Of a stretch of 64,000 nt of DNA, positions 8,458-16,632 are shown piece after piece. Each line of letters opens with the position of its first letter. The stretch's first letter is position 1. A program made the position numbers and the translations under genes. The stretch spans positions 62,001-126,000 of the forward strand of contig NZ_BDBK01000011.1 of NCBI RefSeq assembly GCF_001612945.1. The letters are read 5' to 3'. Origin of the DNA: Nocardia inohanensis NBRC 100128. GTDB lineage: Bacteria; Actinomycetota; Actinomycetes; Mycobacteriales; Mycobacteriaceae. The notes beneath the pieces are model-generated. The model saw only the letters and a list, made by a program, of their open reading frames with translations. It was not told where the DNA came from and did no database searches.

Positions 8458-8626
8458 GGACTCTCAGGGGCTTCGCCCCCGAACCCCCTGGGACTCTGCG
8501 GGAGCGTCGCCCCCGAACCTCCCGGGACTCTGCGGGAGCGTCACCCCCGAACCTCCTCGGGACGCTCCGCACCTCCGCCCCCAACCCCCTCGGGCCTCTC
8601 CGCACCTCCGCGGCGAACCCGCGGGA
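8458..8626. repeat. Five imperfect 33-35 bp tandem repeats, GC-rich
   Basis: Units begin at 8458, 8491, 8525, 8560 and 8593 with GGACTCT or GGCCTCT and contain variants of GGAGCGTCGCCCCCGAACCTC. The second and third units are nearly identical and the outer ones have drifted. There are no unique spacers, so it is not a CRISPR. It fills the mscL-MFS gap (8442-8819), where no gene is credible. Confidence 0.85.
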
Positions 8627-8757
8627 ACGCTGCGGGCGTCCGAGACGCGGCGGCGTCGACCTCGAACGACCGCGGGAGTCCCGCTGTCCTGCCGCTGAAA
8701 CCGATCACGACTTCCCGGTGGGCTTGGTGCTGAAGCTCGGGTGCTGGGCCGGGCAGC

Positions 8758-8773
8758 GGCTAGGGTGCTAGCC
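8758..8773. promoter_or_regulatory. Short palindrome upstream of the MFS gene
   Basis: GGCTAG-GGTG-CTAGCC, a perfect 6-bp inverted repeat with a 4-bp centre, lies 47 bp before the MFS start and could be an operator or overlap the promoter. No regulator gene is adjacent. Confidence 0.4.
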
Positions 8774-8819
8774 AGAGTGTTGCTGTGCGGTGCTGGCGGT
8801 GCGCGAGGAAGGCGGGAGC

Positions 8820-10370
8820 GTGGGCGGGAACTCTCCGGGGGAGTTGTCCGGGGCGCGGGGCGGCGATGTGGGGCGGGGGCCGGGTGGGCGGTGGTACATG
8901 CTCGCGGTGTTGTGCGCGAGCCTGCTGCTGGTCGCCATGGACGCCACGATTCTGAATGTGGCGCTGCCCTCGCTGATCGACCATATGGAACCCAGTCCGA
9001 TGGAACAGCTCTGGATCGTGGATCTGTACGGGCTCGTGCTGGGCGGGCTGCTCATCACGACCGGGGCGATCGGTGATCGGTACGGGCGGAAGCGGCTCTT
9101 CATCGGCGGATTCGTGCTTTTCGGGCTGGCTTCGGTGGTGGCGGCGACCGCGCACGTGCCCGCGCAATTGATCGCGGGGCGGGCGCTGCTGGGCGTCGGC
9201 GGGGCCATGGTGATGCCGTCCACGCTCTCGCTGATCCGCAATATCTTCACCGACGATCGCGAACGCACCACGGCCATCGGCATCTGGGCGTCGGTGGCGG
9301 GCGCGGGCGCGGCGATCGGGCCGTTGGTGGGCGGGCATCTGGTCGAGCGGTTCGGCTGGTCGGCGGCCTTCTGGCTGAACGTGCCGGTGGTCGTCATCAC
9401 CGTGGTTGCCGGATTGTGGCTGCTGCCCGAGTACCGGGCTCCGCAGGTGGGGCGGCTCGACTATTTCAGCGCAGTGCTGTCGGTGCTCGGCATCATCGCG
9501 CTGGCATGGGGCATCAAGCATGTGGCCAAGGGTGATCCGGCCCCGGCCGATCTGCTGATCCTGGCGGCCGCGTTCCTGCTGCTCGGCCTGTTCGCCTATC
9601 GCCAATCGCGTTCGCCCGACCCACTGTTGGATGTCCGGCTGTTCCGCAACCGCGCCTTCACCGCCGCGGCGCTGGCCACGCTGCTGGCCATGCTCGCCAT
9701 CGGCGCGGCGCTGTTCCTGATCTCCTTGTGGCTGCAATACATTCACGGCTACTCACCGTCGGAAGCCGGTTTGCGTACGCTGCCCGCGGCCATCGCGACC
9801 CTGCTCGGTTCGCTCGCCACGCCCTGGCTCATGCGACATGTCGGCGTCCGAATCCTGATGGGCGGTGCGCTCGGTGCGCTCGCGCTCGGCTTCCTGGTGC
9901 TGGCGGCCGTCCCTGATACCACCTACCCGTTGGTCGCCGCGGTGCTGGTCTGCCTGGGCATCGGCGACGGCGTGGCCATCACCACCGCCGCGGCCGTGCT
10001 GGTTTCGGCCGTGCCCGCCGAACGCGCGGGCATGGCGGGCGCGGTCGAGGAGACCAATTACGAGCTCGGCATCGGCCTGGGCGTGGCATTGCTGGGCAGC
10101 ATCCACGGCCGCCTGTTCGTCTCACACATGACCGACCTCCCGCTCCGCGGCGATCAACTCGAGACCGCCCGCGGTTCGGTCGGCGGCGCGGCCTACATCG
10201 CCGACGAGATCGGCGGTGAAACCGGCGCCCGCATCCTCGAAACCGCCCGGCACGCTTACGATTCCGCCCTCACCACCACATCGTGGATCTCGGCCGCCAT
10301 GGTCGGCGCGGTCGCCGTTCTCACCGTCGTGCTGGTCCCGCGCGGCTTCACCGCCACCAGCTCGCACTGA
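8820..10370 (+). CDS. MFS efflux transporter, DHA2 family
   Basis: A second 14-helix drug:proton antiporter, about 516 residues. Helix 1 carries VAMDATILNVALPSL, and motif A is GAIGDRYGRKRLFIGG. GTG at 8820 is preferred to 8790 because GAGGAAGG lies upstream at the right distance. The first 30 residues are Gly-rich and non-membrane. It shares only family-level motifs with the pump at 1.9 kb. No dedicated repressor is next to it; the nearest TetR genes lie beyond the convergent DUF3533 gene. The substrate is unknown. Confidence 0.87.
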   Translation: MGGNSPGELSGARGGDVGRGPGGRWYMLAVLCASLLLVAMDATILNVALPSLIDHMEPSPMEQLWIVDLYGLVLGGLLITTGAIGDRYGRKRLFIGGFVLFGLASVVAATAHVPAQLIAGRALLGVGGAMVMPSTLSLIRNIFTDDRERTTAIGIWASVAGAGAAIGPLVGGHLVERFGWSAAFWLNVPVVVITVVAGLWLLPEYRAPQVGRLDYFSAVLSVLGIIALAWGIKHVAKGDPAPADLLILAAAFLLLGLFAYRQSRSPDPLLDVRLFRNRAFTAAALATLLAMLAIGAALFLISLWLQYIHGYSPSEAGLRTLPAAIATLLGSLATPWLMRHVGVRILMGGALGALALGFLVLAAVPDTTYPLVAAVLVCLGIGDGVAITTAAAVLVSAVPAERAGMAGAVEETNYELGIGLGVALLGSIHGRLFVSHMTDLPLRGDQLETARGSVGGAAYIADEIGGETGARILETARHAYDSALTTTSWISAAMVGAVAVLTVVLVPRGFTATSSH

Positions 10371-10371
10371 C

Positions 10372-10400
10372 GCCGGCGCGAGCCGCGACCGGGCGCCGGC
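10372..10400. terminator. Hairpin between convergent MFS and DUF3533 genes
   Basis: GCCGGCGC (10372-10379) pairs with GCGCCGGC (10393-10400). It lies directly after the MFS stop and touches the stop codon of the convergent gene. No T tract is present, so termination is only inferred. Confidence 0.45.
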
Positions 10401-11680
10401 TACTCAGCCGGAACCGGCTTGTGCGGCACGCCGAGCCGGTACAGCCCGCGCAGGTCATAGGTGTGGGTGGTGACCGCGCCCAGCAAGACTCCGAGCCCCA
10501 GGCCGAAGACCGTCATCCAGATGCCGGTGCTCAGGCCCGCCTCCAGGTGCCCGTCGAAGAACAGGATGGCGCGCACCGCCAGATAGATCTGGTGCATGGG
10601 TTCGAAATGCGACAGGAAGGCGATGTAGCGCGGCGTCGCCTCGACCGGGATGGTCCCCGAGGACGAGGGCAGGCCCAGGATGACGAAGACGATCATGTTG
10701 ATGATCAGGCCCAGGGTGCCGAAGGCGGCCAGCACGGAGAGCCCGGTGACCGAGACCGCGGCGATGGCCAGGGTGCCGTAGAGGTACAGCGGCAGCGCGT
10801 GATCGATGGGCATGTCCAGCAGGGTGGCGATACCGAGGAACACGCCGGAGATGATCGGCGCGGTCACCACCGCGATACCCCATTTGGCCAGCAGTGTCCG
10901 CCAGCGGCTGATGGCGATCGGCGCGGTGAGGTGCTTGTACCAGGGGCCGTATTCGGCGGGCAGATAGCCGAGGGTGTTGTCCACCATCGAGTGAATGATC
11001 AGCGAGGCGCTGAAGCCGGAGAACAGCAGGATGAGGGTGTAGAAGAACGCGGACAGGCCCTGTCCGGTGCCTTCGGGCAGGGGGCGGTACGCGCTGATCT
11101 GCACGTCGATGGGCTTGGCCAGTTGCAGCCGGGCCGCGCCGCTGAGCTCGGCCCCGGGCAGTTTCGCTTTGACCTGATCGGCGAGCTGGGTGCCCACGGT
11201 GGCATTGACCTGTGCCAGCGTCCGGTCACCGACCCGGGTCACGATCTGCGAGGCGTAGGTGCCCGCACGCGGATTGGTGTGCACGCTGATGAACGGCCGC
11301 TCGACGTCCCCGGGCACCACCGAGGCGGCCGCGAGGATGGAGAGGCGTTTGCTGAAGTCGCTGGGAATGACGATCGCGCCGTAGATCTCGCCGTTCTGCA
11401 ACTCGCGATGCATCTCGTTGATGCCGATGAGCCGCAGGTCGACCTTGTCCGCGGGCACCTTCGAGGTCAGTCCTTCGGCGACCTGATCACCGATATTGAT
11501 CGCCTTGCCGTCGACCACGTCCCCGTCGTCCTGATTGACCAGCGCGACCGGGAAGTCGTGCAGGTTCTTCTCCGGATCGGAGGTGTAGCCGAGGTACATG
11601 ACGCCCATGAGCGCGGCCAGCAAGGTGACCACGAGCATCGGGCCGATCCAGCCGCGCAGCGGCACATTGTTTTTCGTCAT
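10400..11680 (-). CDS. DUF3533 / ABC-2-like membrane protein (YhgE/Pip-like)
   Basis: A 426-residue membrane protein with one N-terminal helix (about residues 10-30), a large extracytoplasmic domain (about 30-210) starting with the YTSDPEKNLHDFPVALVNQDDG segment, then five or six helices. This matches DUF3533 and YhgE/Pip-type permease-like proteins, often encoded beside TetR regulators and linked to export or envelope stress. The VALVNQDDG motif is characteristic. A TetR gene diverges 79 bp away with a 17-bp operator between them, so expression is probably repressed until an inducer appears. Substrate unknown. Confidence 0.7.
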   Translation of the reverse strand: MTKNNVPLRGWIGPMLVVTLLAALMGVMYLGYTSDPEKNLHDFPVALVNQDDGDVVDGKAINIGDQVAEGLTSKVPADKVDLRLIGINEMHRELQNGEIYGAIVIPSDFSKRLSILAAASVVPGDVERPFISVHTNPRAGTYASQIVTRVGDRTLAQVNATVGTQLADQVKAKLPGAELSGAARLQLAKPIDVQISAYRPLPEGTGQGLSAFFYTLILLFSGFSASLIIHSMVDNTLGYLPAEYGPWYKHLTAPIAISRWRTLLAKWGIAVVTAPIISGVFLGIATLLDMPIDHALPLYLYGTLAIAAVSVTGLSVLAAFGTLGLIINMIVFVILGLPSSSGTIPVEATPRYIAFLSHFEPMHQIYLAVRAILFFDGHLEAGLSTGIWMTVFGLGLGVLLGAVTTHTYDLRGLYRLGVPHKPVPAE

Positions 11681-11701
11681 AGCATCCGCAAATGTAGGCA
11701 G

Positions 11702-11718
11702 TGACTACAAAGTAGTCA
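11702..11718. promoter_or_regulatory. TetR operator TGACTAC-AAA-GTAGTCA
   Basis: A perfect 7-bp inverted repeat with a 3-bp centre in the 79-bp gap between the divergent DUF3533 and TetR genes, well placed to repress both. Confidence 0.8.
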
Positions 11719-11759
11719 ACGCCAACATCCCGGAGTGTGTCCGATATCCTGCTGTCACC

Positions 11760-12368
11760 ATGTCCATCAAGCAACGAGCCGTGGAGCGGGTCCGCTCCTA
11801 CCATCACGGGGATCTGCGGGCCGAACTGCTGCGCCGCGCCGAGGCCACCCTGCGACGCGCCGGCGTCGACGGTTTGTCGCTACGCCAGCTCGCCCGCGAT
11901 ACCGGCGTCAGCCACGCCGCGCCGAGCCGGCATTTCAAGGACAAGCAGGCGCTGCTGGATGAGCTGGTGGTGGCGGGTTTCGACCGGCTGCGCGACTCCT
12001 TCGAGGAGGCCGCGGCCACCGACACCTTCCTGGATCGGCTGCACGGTATGGCCCGGGCCTATCTGCGCTTCGCCATGGACAATCCGGAGTTGCTGGCTTT
12101 GATGTTCGCGCGCAAGAGCCGTCCGGTGCCCGCCGTCGAGCAGGCCGCCAGCCGCGCCTTCCTGGTGCCGATCACCATGGTCACCGAGGCGCAGCAGCTC
12201 GGCGAGGTGGTGCCGGGCGATCCGCGCCGCATCTGTCTCTCGGCGGTGGCGGCCTTGCAGGGGCTGGCCTCGATCGTCGGATCGGGCCTCGTCGCGGCCG
12301 GTGAGGCGGATGAGATCTTCGAAGAGACGGTGACCCACATGCGCGAAGGGTTGCGGCCCCGAAACTGA
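11760..12368 (+). CDS. TetR-family regulator of the DUF3533 gene
   Basis: A 202-residue TetR protein. The DNA-binding helices are seen as VDGLSLRQLARDTGVSHAAPSRHFKDKQALL (about residues 38-68), with the His-Ala-Ala-Pro-Ser-Arg-His recognition region typical of the TetR_C_13-like group. ATG 11760 is chosen although the frame stays open to 11598, because the extension would run through the operator and promoter. The palindrome at 11702-11718 is its likely binding site for autoregulation and control of the divergent membrane protein. Confidence 0.88.
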   Translation: MSIKQRAVERVRSYHHGDLRAELLRRAEATLRRAGVDGLSLRQLARDTGVSHAAPSRHFKDKQALLDELVVAGFDRLRDSFEEAAATDTFLDRLHGMARAYLRFAMDNPELLALMFARKSRPVPAVEQAASRAFLVPITMVTEAQQLGEVVPGDPRRICLSAVAALQGLASIVGSGLVAAGEADEIFEETVTHMREGLRPRN

Positions 12369-12501
12369 AAGTGCCGCGGACCCGATACCGTGGTGTGCGT
12401 GATGTGCGAGGGCGGACAGTGACGATCGAAGGCAGTGCTTTGCGGCGCGGCGTGCGGGCCGAGGAGCATGGCGAGACCGCCGGCGTGCGACCCGCGGGAG
12501 C

Positions 12502-13134
12502 ATGGTGACCGTCGAGGGCCGCCTGTACGGCGGTCGTGCGGTGACCGAACGCAAAGCCGAACGGCGGCAACGGTTTCTGGATGCCGCCATCGCCAGCTTC
12601 GGTGAACGCGGCTACGCCAACTGTTCGCTCGCCGATCTGTGCGCCGTCGCCGGGCTGTCCAAGCGGCAGTTCTACGAGGAGTTCGCGACCCGCGAGGACG
12701 TGCTAATCGCGGCGTACGACCATATCCAGGATCAAGCCGCCGCCGCCTTGGCCGCGGCCCTGGGCGGCACCGAACTCGCCCCCGATCCGGTCGCCACGGT
12801 GACCCGGGCGCTGACCGGCTACCTCGGCTCGGTCGGCTCCGACCCCAACCGCGCCAAGGTCGCCTTCGTCGAGGTGGTCGGCGTCAGCGAGCGCATGGAA
12901 CAGCATCGCCGCGCCCGCCGCCACACCTGGATCGCCACCATCCTGCTCGCGCTGGAACCCCTCGCGGGACCCGGCGCGCGGATTCGCGGCAATCCCGAGC
13001 TCGCCGGTAGCGCCCTGATCGGCGCCATCAACGGCCTGGCACACGAGTGGCTGCTCTCCGACCCGCGGCCGCCGGTGCCCGAGCTGGTGGAACTGCTGGT
13101 CCCGGTGGCGGTTTCGCTGATCGTCCAGCCCTAG
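12502..13134 (+). CDS. TetR-family transcriptional regulator
   Basis: A 210-residue regulator with an N-terminal HTH (CSLADLCAVAGLSKRQFYEEFATREDVL, about residues 41-68) and an all-helical C-terminal domain. ATG at 12502 follows GGGAG. It is in line with the preceding TetR gene after 133 bp and is not obviously its duplicate. Its stop codon overlaps the GTG that opens the DUF4132-like fragment (TAGTG), so that fragment may be translated by coupling. No clear target is adjacent. Confidence 0.85.
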   Translation: MVTVEGRLYGGRAVTERKAERRQRFLDAAIASFGERGYANCSLADLCAVAGLSKRQFYEEFATREDVLIAAYDHIQDQAAAALAAALGGTELAPDPVATVTRALTGYLGSVGSDPNRAKVAFVEVVGVSERMEQHRRARRHTWIATILLALEPLAGPGARIRGNPELAGSALIGAINGLAHEWLLSDPRPPVPELVELLVPVAVSLIVQP

Positions 13135-13859
13135 TGCATCAGGTGCGGCGGCTCGAAGCGGCCATGGTGACCGGCCGGCGCTGGCGGCCGGCGCCGTTTC
13201 GCGCGTTGATCGTGGACGATGCGGAGCTGGGCGTGATCGCGCGTCAGCTGGTGTGGGCGATCTTCGCCGCCGGGGACGCCTCGAACGCGGCCGGGCCGGA
13301 GAAACCCGCAGGCACCGTGCTCGGAGCTTTCCGGGTGCATACCGGTGGCGAGCTCACGGATGCGTCGGGCGGGTCCATCGAGCTACCGGAGGAGGCGCTG
13401 GTCGGGGTGGCCCATCCACTGCATCTCGGTGACTCGCTGCGCCGATGGCGACGAGCCTTCGCCGAACGCGCGACGAGCCAGCCCTTCGAGCAGCTCCATC
13501 GGGCCGTGCATCGGCTCACCGCGAAGGAAGCGACGGCAGATCGCTTGCGCCGCTTCGACAATCAGTCGATCCCGACCGGACGGCTGTACACCATGCAACG
13601 CCAGGGCTGGGAGCTGACCAATGACGAGATCTCCCTACCCGTCGGCGTCCGGCGCCGGGTGCGCGTCGCCCTCGACCCCGGCCTGCAAGGCGGTTACCGC
13701 TACGAGGCCGAGGAGCAGCGCATCGTCTCGGTGACCATCGAAGGCGGCACCTTCGGCGCGATCGACGAAGTCACCGCCTCCGAAATGCTGCGTCAGCTGG
13801 CGCGGCCCGCGGCTTCGGCACCCGCACGGCGGCCGAAGAACGATCCCGCCCCGAGCTGA
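13134..13859 (+). pseudogene. C-terminal remnant of a DUF4132 (MolR-like) protein
   Basis: From GTG 13134 the frame encodes about 241 residues that match my memory of the C-terminal part of DUF4132 proteins: RLEAAMVTGRRW, LVWAIFAAG, a FRV strand, VGVAHPLHL, QPFEQLHRAVHRLT, and a late RQGWEL. Full-length family members are usually several hundred residues longer, with N-terminal repeats that are absent here. The fragment also overlaps the convergent flavoprotein gene by 67 bp (13793-13859), so its 3' end looks displaced too. It may be decayed, or it may be a coupled short gene kept with the TetR gene. Confidence 0.6.
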
Positions 13860-15250
13860 GTCCCGCTCGCGTACCCCTTGCCGTCCTGGGCGAGCGTGGC
13901 TGCGGTGGCGCCGGCCGCGTACAGACCTGGAATCGGTGTCCCGTTGTCCCGCAGCACTTCTCCGGCGGCGGAGGTCCGCAACCCACCGAGCGTGAAGCCG
14001 GCGTAGAGCGCCTTGCCGAGGGTGAGATCGAACGCGCCCCACGGCCCGCGGTCCTGCGGCTCCAGCCACTCGGCCCCCTTGTGGAAGTCCGGGTCCTCGC
14101 CGCGCGCCGCGTGCTCGTTGTACCGATCCAAGGTGGATTTCAGTGCGTGATAAGGGATTCCGAGCCCCTCCGCCATCTCCTGCACCGTCTCCCAGCCGTC
14201 GATGAACGGCGCGAGCGGAAAGGCCGGGCGCTCCATATGCTCCGAGTCGACGATCAGATACGCTGCCGCACCGGGCTGTTCGAGCACGAAGGCCGAGGTC
14301 CGGGAGTGATAGGAATCCTCGGCGACGAACCGTTCACCGTTGCGGTTCACCACGATTCCGGTCAGCAGCCGCGCCGGCGGATACACCGGCGCGGTCACGA
14401 ACGCCTGATCCATATTGCGGGTGCCCGCGCCCGCCGACACCCCCAGCCGGATGCCCAGGCCGTCGTCGTAGGTGGTGCCGAGCACGAACGGCTTCTCGGC
14501 CAGCCACGGCACGTGCGCCGCCACCATCTCGGAGTTCATGACGAAGCCGCCGGCGGCCAGCACCACCGATTTCGCCCGCACCGCACCGGTTTCGCCGGGC
14601 TTGCGCCAGGCCACACCGACCACGGTGCCGTCCGGGCCGGCGATCAGGTTCGTCACGCCGGTCTCGTACCGGACCTCCACCCCCAGCGCCGCCGCCCGCT
14701 TCACCAGCAGTTCGATCACCATTGCCGCGCCCTGGGTTTCGCCCGGCACCGGCACCTTGTGCCCGCGCGGCGCGGGTACCGCCTGGTCACGGTAGGGCCA
14801 GACCTTCTCGTTGCCGGTGTACATCAGCCCTTCGGTGCCGGGCTGGATCACCGCCTTCTCCGGGTAGTAGCTGCGCTCGAATTCGAAGCCGAGGGCTTCC
14901 AGCCAGTCGAAGTGCTCGACGCTGCCGTCGCAGTAGGCGCGGATCTTCTCCGGTTCCGGATCGCGGGCGACCGCCATCAGGTACCGGTACATCTCCTCGG
15001 CGGAATCCTTTTGCCCCGTGGCCTGCTGGACCGCGGTGCCGCCGCCCAGGTAGAAGTGCCCGCCCGCCAGCGCGGTGGTGCCGCCGGCCACCGCGGCGCG
15101 TTCCAGCACCAGCACCCGGGCTCCGCGCGCCGCCGCCTCGACCGCCGCGCAGCCGCCCGCGATGCCGAATCCGGCGACTACCACGTCGAATTCGTCACCC
15201 CACTCGGTAATCGACTCCGCGGCAATCAGTTCCGGCAATGGTGTGCTCAC
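13793..15250 (-). CDS. FAD-dependent oxidoreductase, 3-ketosteroid dehydrogenase/fumarate reductase-like
   Basis: A flavoprotein of 485 residues. The N terminus has the Rossmann dinucleotide motif GFGIAGGCAA (about residues 27-36) with the ribose-binding Glu near 50, then GGTTALAGGHFYLGGG as in KstD-like enzymes. The C terminus has the second FAD motif GLYAAGATAATLAQDGKGYASGTQLGAGSFFGRRAG. It probably performs substrate (de)hydrogenation, possibly of a steroid or other polycyclic compound. GTG 15250 overlaps the VOC stop by 3 nt (GTGA), so the two genes are translationally coupled. A longer open frame to 15778 is a read-through artefact across the VOC gene. Confidence 0.82.
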   Translation of the reverse strand: MSTPLPELIAAESITEWGDEFDVVVAGFGIAGGCAAVEAAARGARVLVLERAAVAGGTTALAGGHFYLGGGTAVQQATGQKDSAEEMYRYLMAVARDPEPEKIRAYCDGSVEHFDWLEALGFEFERSYYPEKAVIQPGTEGLMYTGNEKVWPYRDQAVPAPRGHKVPVPGETQGAAMVIELLVKRAAALGVEVRYETGVTNLIAGPDGTVVGVAWRKPGETGAVRAKSVVLAAGGFVMNSEMVAAHVPWLAEKPFVLGTTYDDGLGIRLGVSAGAGTRNMDQAFVTAPVYPPARLLTGIVVNRNGERFVAEDSYHSRTSAFVLEQPGAAAYLIVDSEHMERPAFPLAPFIDGWETVQEMAEGLGIPYHALKSTLDRYNEHAARGEDPDFHKGAEWLEPQDRGPWGAFDLTLGKALYAGFTLGGLRTSAAGEVLRDNGTPIPGLYAAGATAATLAQDGKGYASGTQLGAGSFFGRRAGAEAAGRAS

Positions 15251-15738
15251 GACGCATCCTTCTTGATCTGTTCGAAGAACAATCGCATACCGGGCCCGAC
15301 TTCGGCCAGCTCCAGGTACGGCATCCCGGCCGCCGCGCCGTCGAGGTAGGCGAAGCGCATCTGCCCGCCCATATCGCCCTGTTGCAGCACCTCGATACCT
15401 TGTGCCGCAGCGGTTTTCAAGGCGGCGTCGAAGTCCTCCGGTTCCACGCACACGTGATGCAGTCCCGGACCGCCGCGCTCGAGGAACTCGCTGTAGATGG
15501 AGGTCCCGCGCACCGGCTGGATCAGCTCCAATTGCATATCGCCGCTGTAGGACAGCGAAATGTGTGCCGTGAAATCCGCGGGTTCGCCACGGTAGGTACA
15601 GGTCTCGGGCGCGAAGTGCACCTCCGGCATCCGCATCCACTTGCGCGCACCCATGGTCGCGGTCAGGAATTCCTCGCCCCGCGCTATATCCGCGACGACC
15701 CAGGCGATCTGGGTGACGGGGCCTTCGGCAACCTGCAT
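15247..15738 (-). CDS. VOC (glyoxalase/extradiol dioxygenase superfamily) protein
   Basis: A 163-residue protein with two beta-alpha-beta-beta-beta modules. The first opens with VTQIAWVVADIARGEEFLTATMGA, where the usual metal-binding His is replaced (QIAW). The second has GLHHVCV (His near residue 94) and a PYLELAEV end strand with the Glu ligand. Family members include epimerases, dioxygenases and isomerases. Coupling to the KstD-like flavoprotein suggests both act in one catabolic route, perhaps on an acyl-CoA or ring intermediate. The upstream region (15745-15785) is unusually AT-rich (TTAA-N10-TTAA) and probably holds the promoter. Confidence 0.78.
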   Translation of the reverse strand: MQVAEGPVTQIAWVVADIARGEEFLTATMGARKWMRMPEVHFAPETCTYRGEPADFTAHISLSYSGDMQLELIQPVRGTSIYSEFLERGGPGLHHVCVEPEDFDAALKTAAAQGIEVLQQGDMGGQMRFAYLDGAAAGMPYLELAEVGPGMRLFFEQIKKDAS

Positions 15739-15832
15739 CGATACTCCGCTCGCTGAACCGGTATCGGCAGTTAATCATATTCGCTTAATACGTCAAGCCC
15801 GGAGACCGGACAGCGGCTTGGGCACACGAAAA

Positions 15833-15858
15833 CGGCCCGGCCCATCGGGACCGGGCCG
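15833..15858 (-). terminator. Terminator-like hairpin after the VC0807-like gene
   Basis: GGCCCGG (15834-15840) and CCGGGCC (15851-15857) form a 7-bp GC stem 14 nt beyond the minus-strand gene; on that strand it is followed by GTTTTC. Confidence 0.65.
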
Positions 15859-15871
15859 GGTGGAACTCGGT

Positions 15872-16528
15872 TCAGGCCATCGTCTTGCGCATGGCCTTGA
15901 CGGTGCGGATGGTGATGACCGTCAGCACCGTGACCGTGCCCGCCATCAGCACACTGGACAGCCACGCCATGGTCGAAACCGGCAGCTGATAGGCCAGCAC
16001 GATCCGGGTAGCGGACTCGGCGAGCAGGCCCGCGCCCCACAGTGCGGACAACCGGGTGTGCACGCGGCGGACCACCGCATTGGTGCGGTACGCCTGCTCG
16101 ATCTCCGCTGCTCGCGCGGTTCCGGCCAGCGCCTTGCGCACCGCCTGGTAGGTGAGCGGCTTACCCAGCAGGGTGGCGATCAGGAAGGCCGCGCCGACCG
16201 CGGCGGTGCCGAAGGAATCCCGCACGATCATCATCCGGGCGTCACCGCTGATCATCGAACCGATCAGGCCGATCGCGAAGCCGCCCAGCACGATCGCCGC
16301 GAAAAGATCGAGCTTGCGAGCCCGCACCACCCCGGCGGCCACGATCACCCCCGAGGCGACCGCGCCCGCCAGCAGCGCCACGAAATCCGAACAGCCCGCC
16401 GCGTGCAGGGCGTAGTAGGCGGCCATCGGCACCAGGATGTCGCGGGCGATCGGAGCCAGCATCTTGCGCAGTTCCGGGCGCGCCGGGGTATTCGGGGCGG
16501 TGGTGACGGTGGTGTCGGTGCTGGTCAT
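15872..16528 (-). CDS. VC0807-like integral membrane protein
   Basis: A 218-residue protein with about six hydrophobic helices, including ILVPMAAYYALHAAG, LLAGAVASGVIVAAGVV, FAAIVLGGFAIGLIGSM and a C-terminal pair. An internal segment FGTAAVGAAFLIATLLGKPLTYQAVRKAL resembles the VC0807/intracellular-septation-like group. Function is unknown. The start ATG 16528 is preceded by GGGAGC. It lies between the VOC/flavoprotein pair and the MFS transporter, all on the same strand, but 100-bp gaps do not prove an operon. Confidence 0.6.
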   Translation of the reverse strand: MTSTDTTVTTAPNTPARPELRKMLAPIARDILVPMAAYYALHAAGCSDFVALLAGAVASGVIVAAGVVRARKLDLFAAIVLGGFAIGLIGSMISGDARMMIVRDSFGTAAVGAAFLIATLLGKPLTYQAVRKALAGTARAAEIEQAYRTNAVVRRVHTRLSALWGAGLLAESATRIVLAYQLPVSTMAWLSSVLMAGTVTVLTVITIRTVKAMRKTMA

Positions 16529-16632
16529 TTCGGCTGCTCCCCTGTAATCGACTGAGCCTTACAGGAATTGAATCTACGAGCGCGCGAGCTCGTGCAGATC
16601 TGCCAACCATCACCTGTCCGGCATGACAACTG

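Noticed and set aside
8458..8626. CRISPR-like array
   Set aside because: Units are directly adjacent with no unique spacers, and there are no cas genes.
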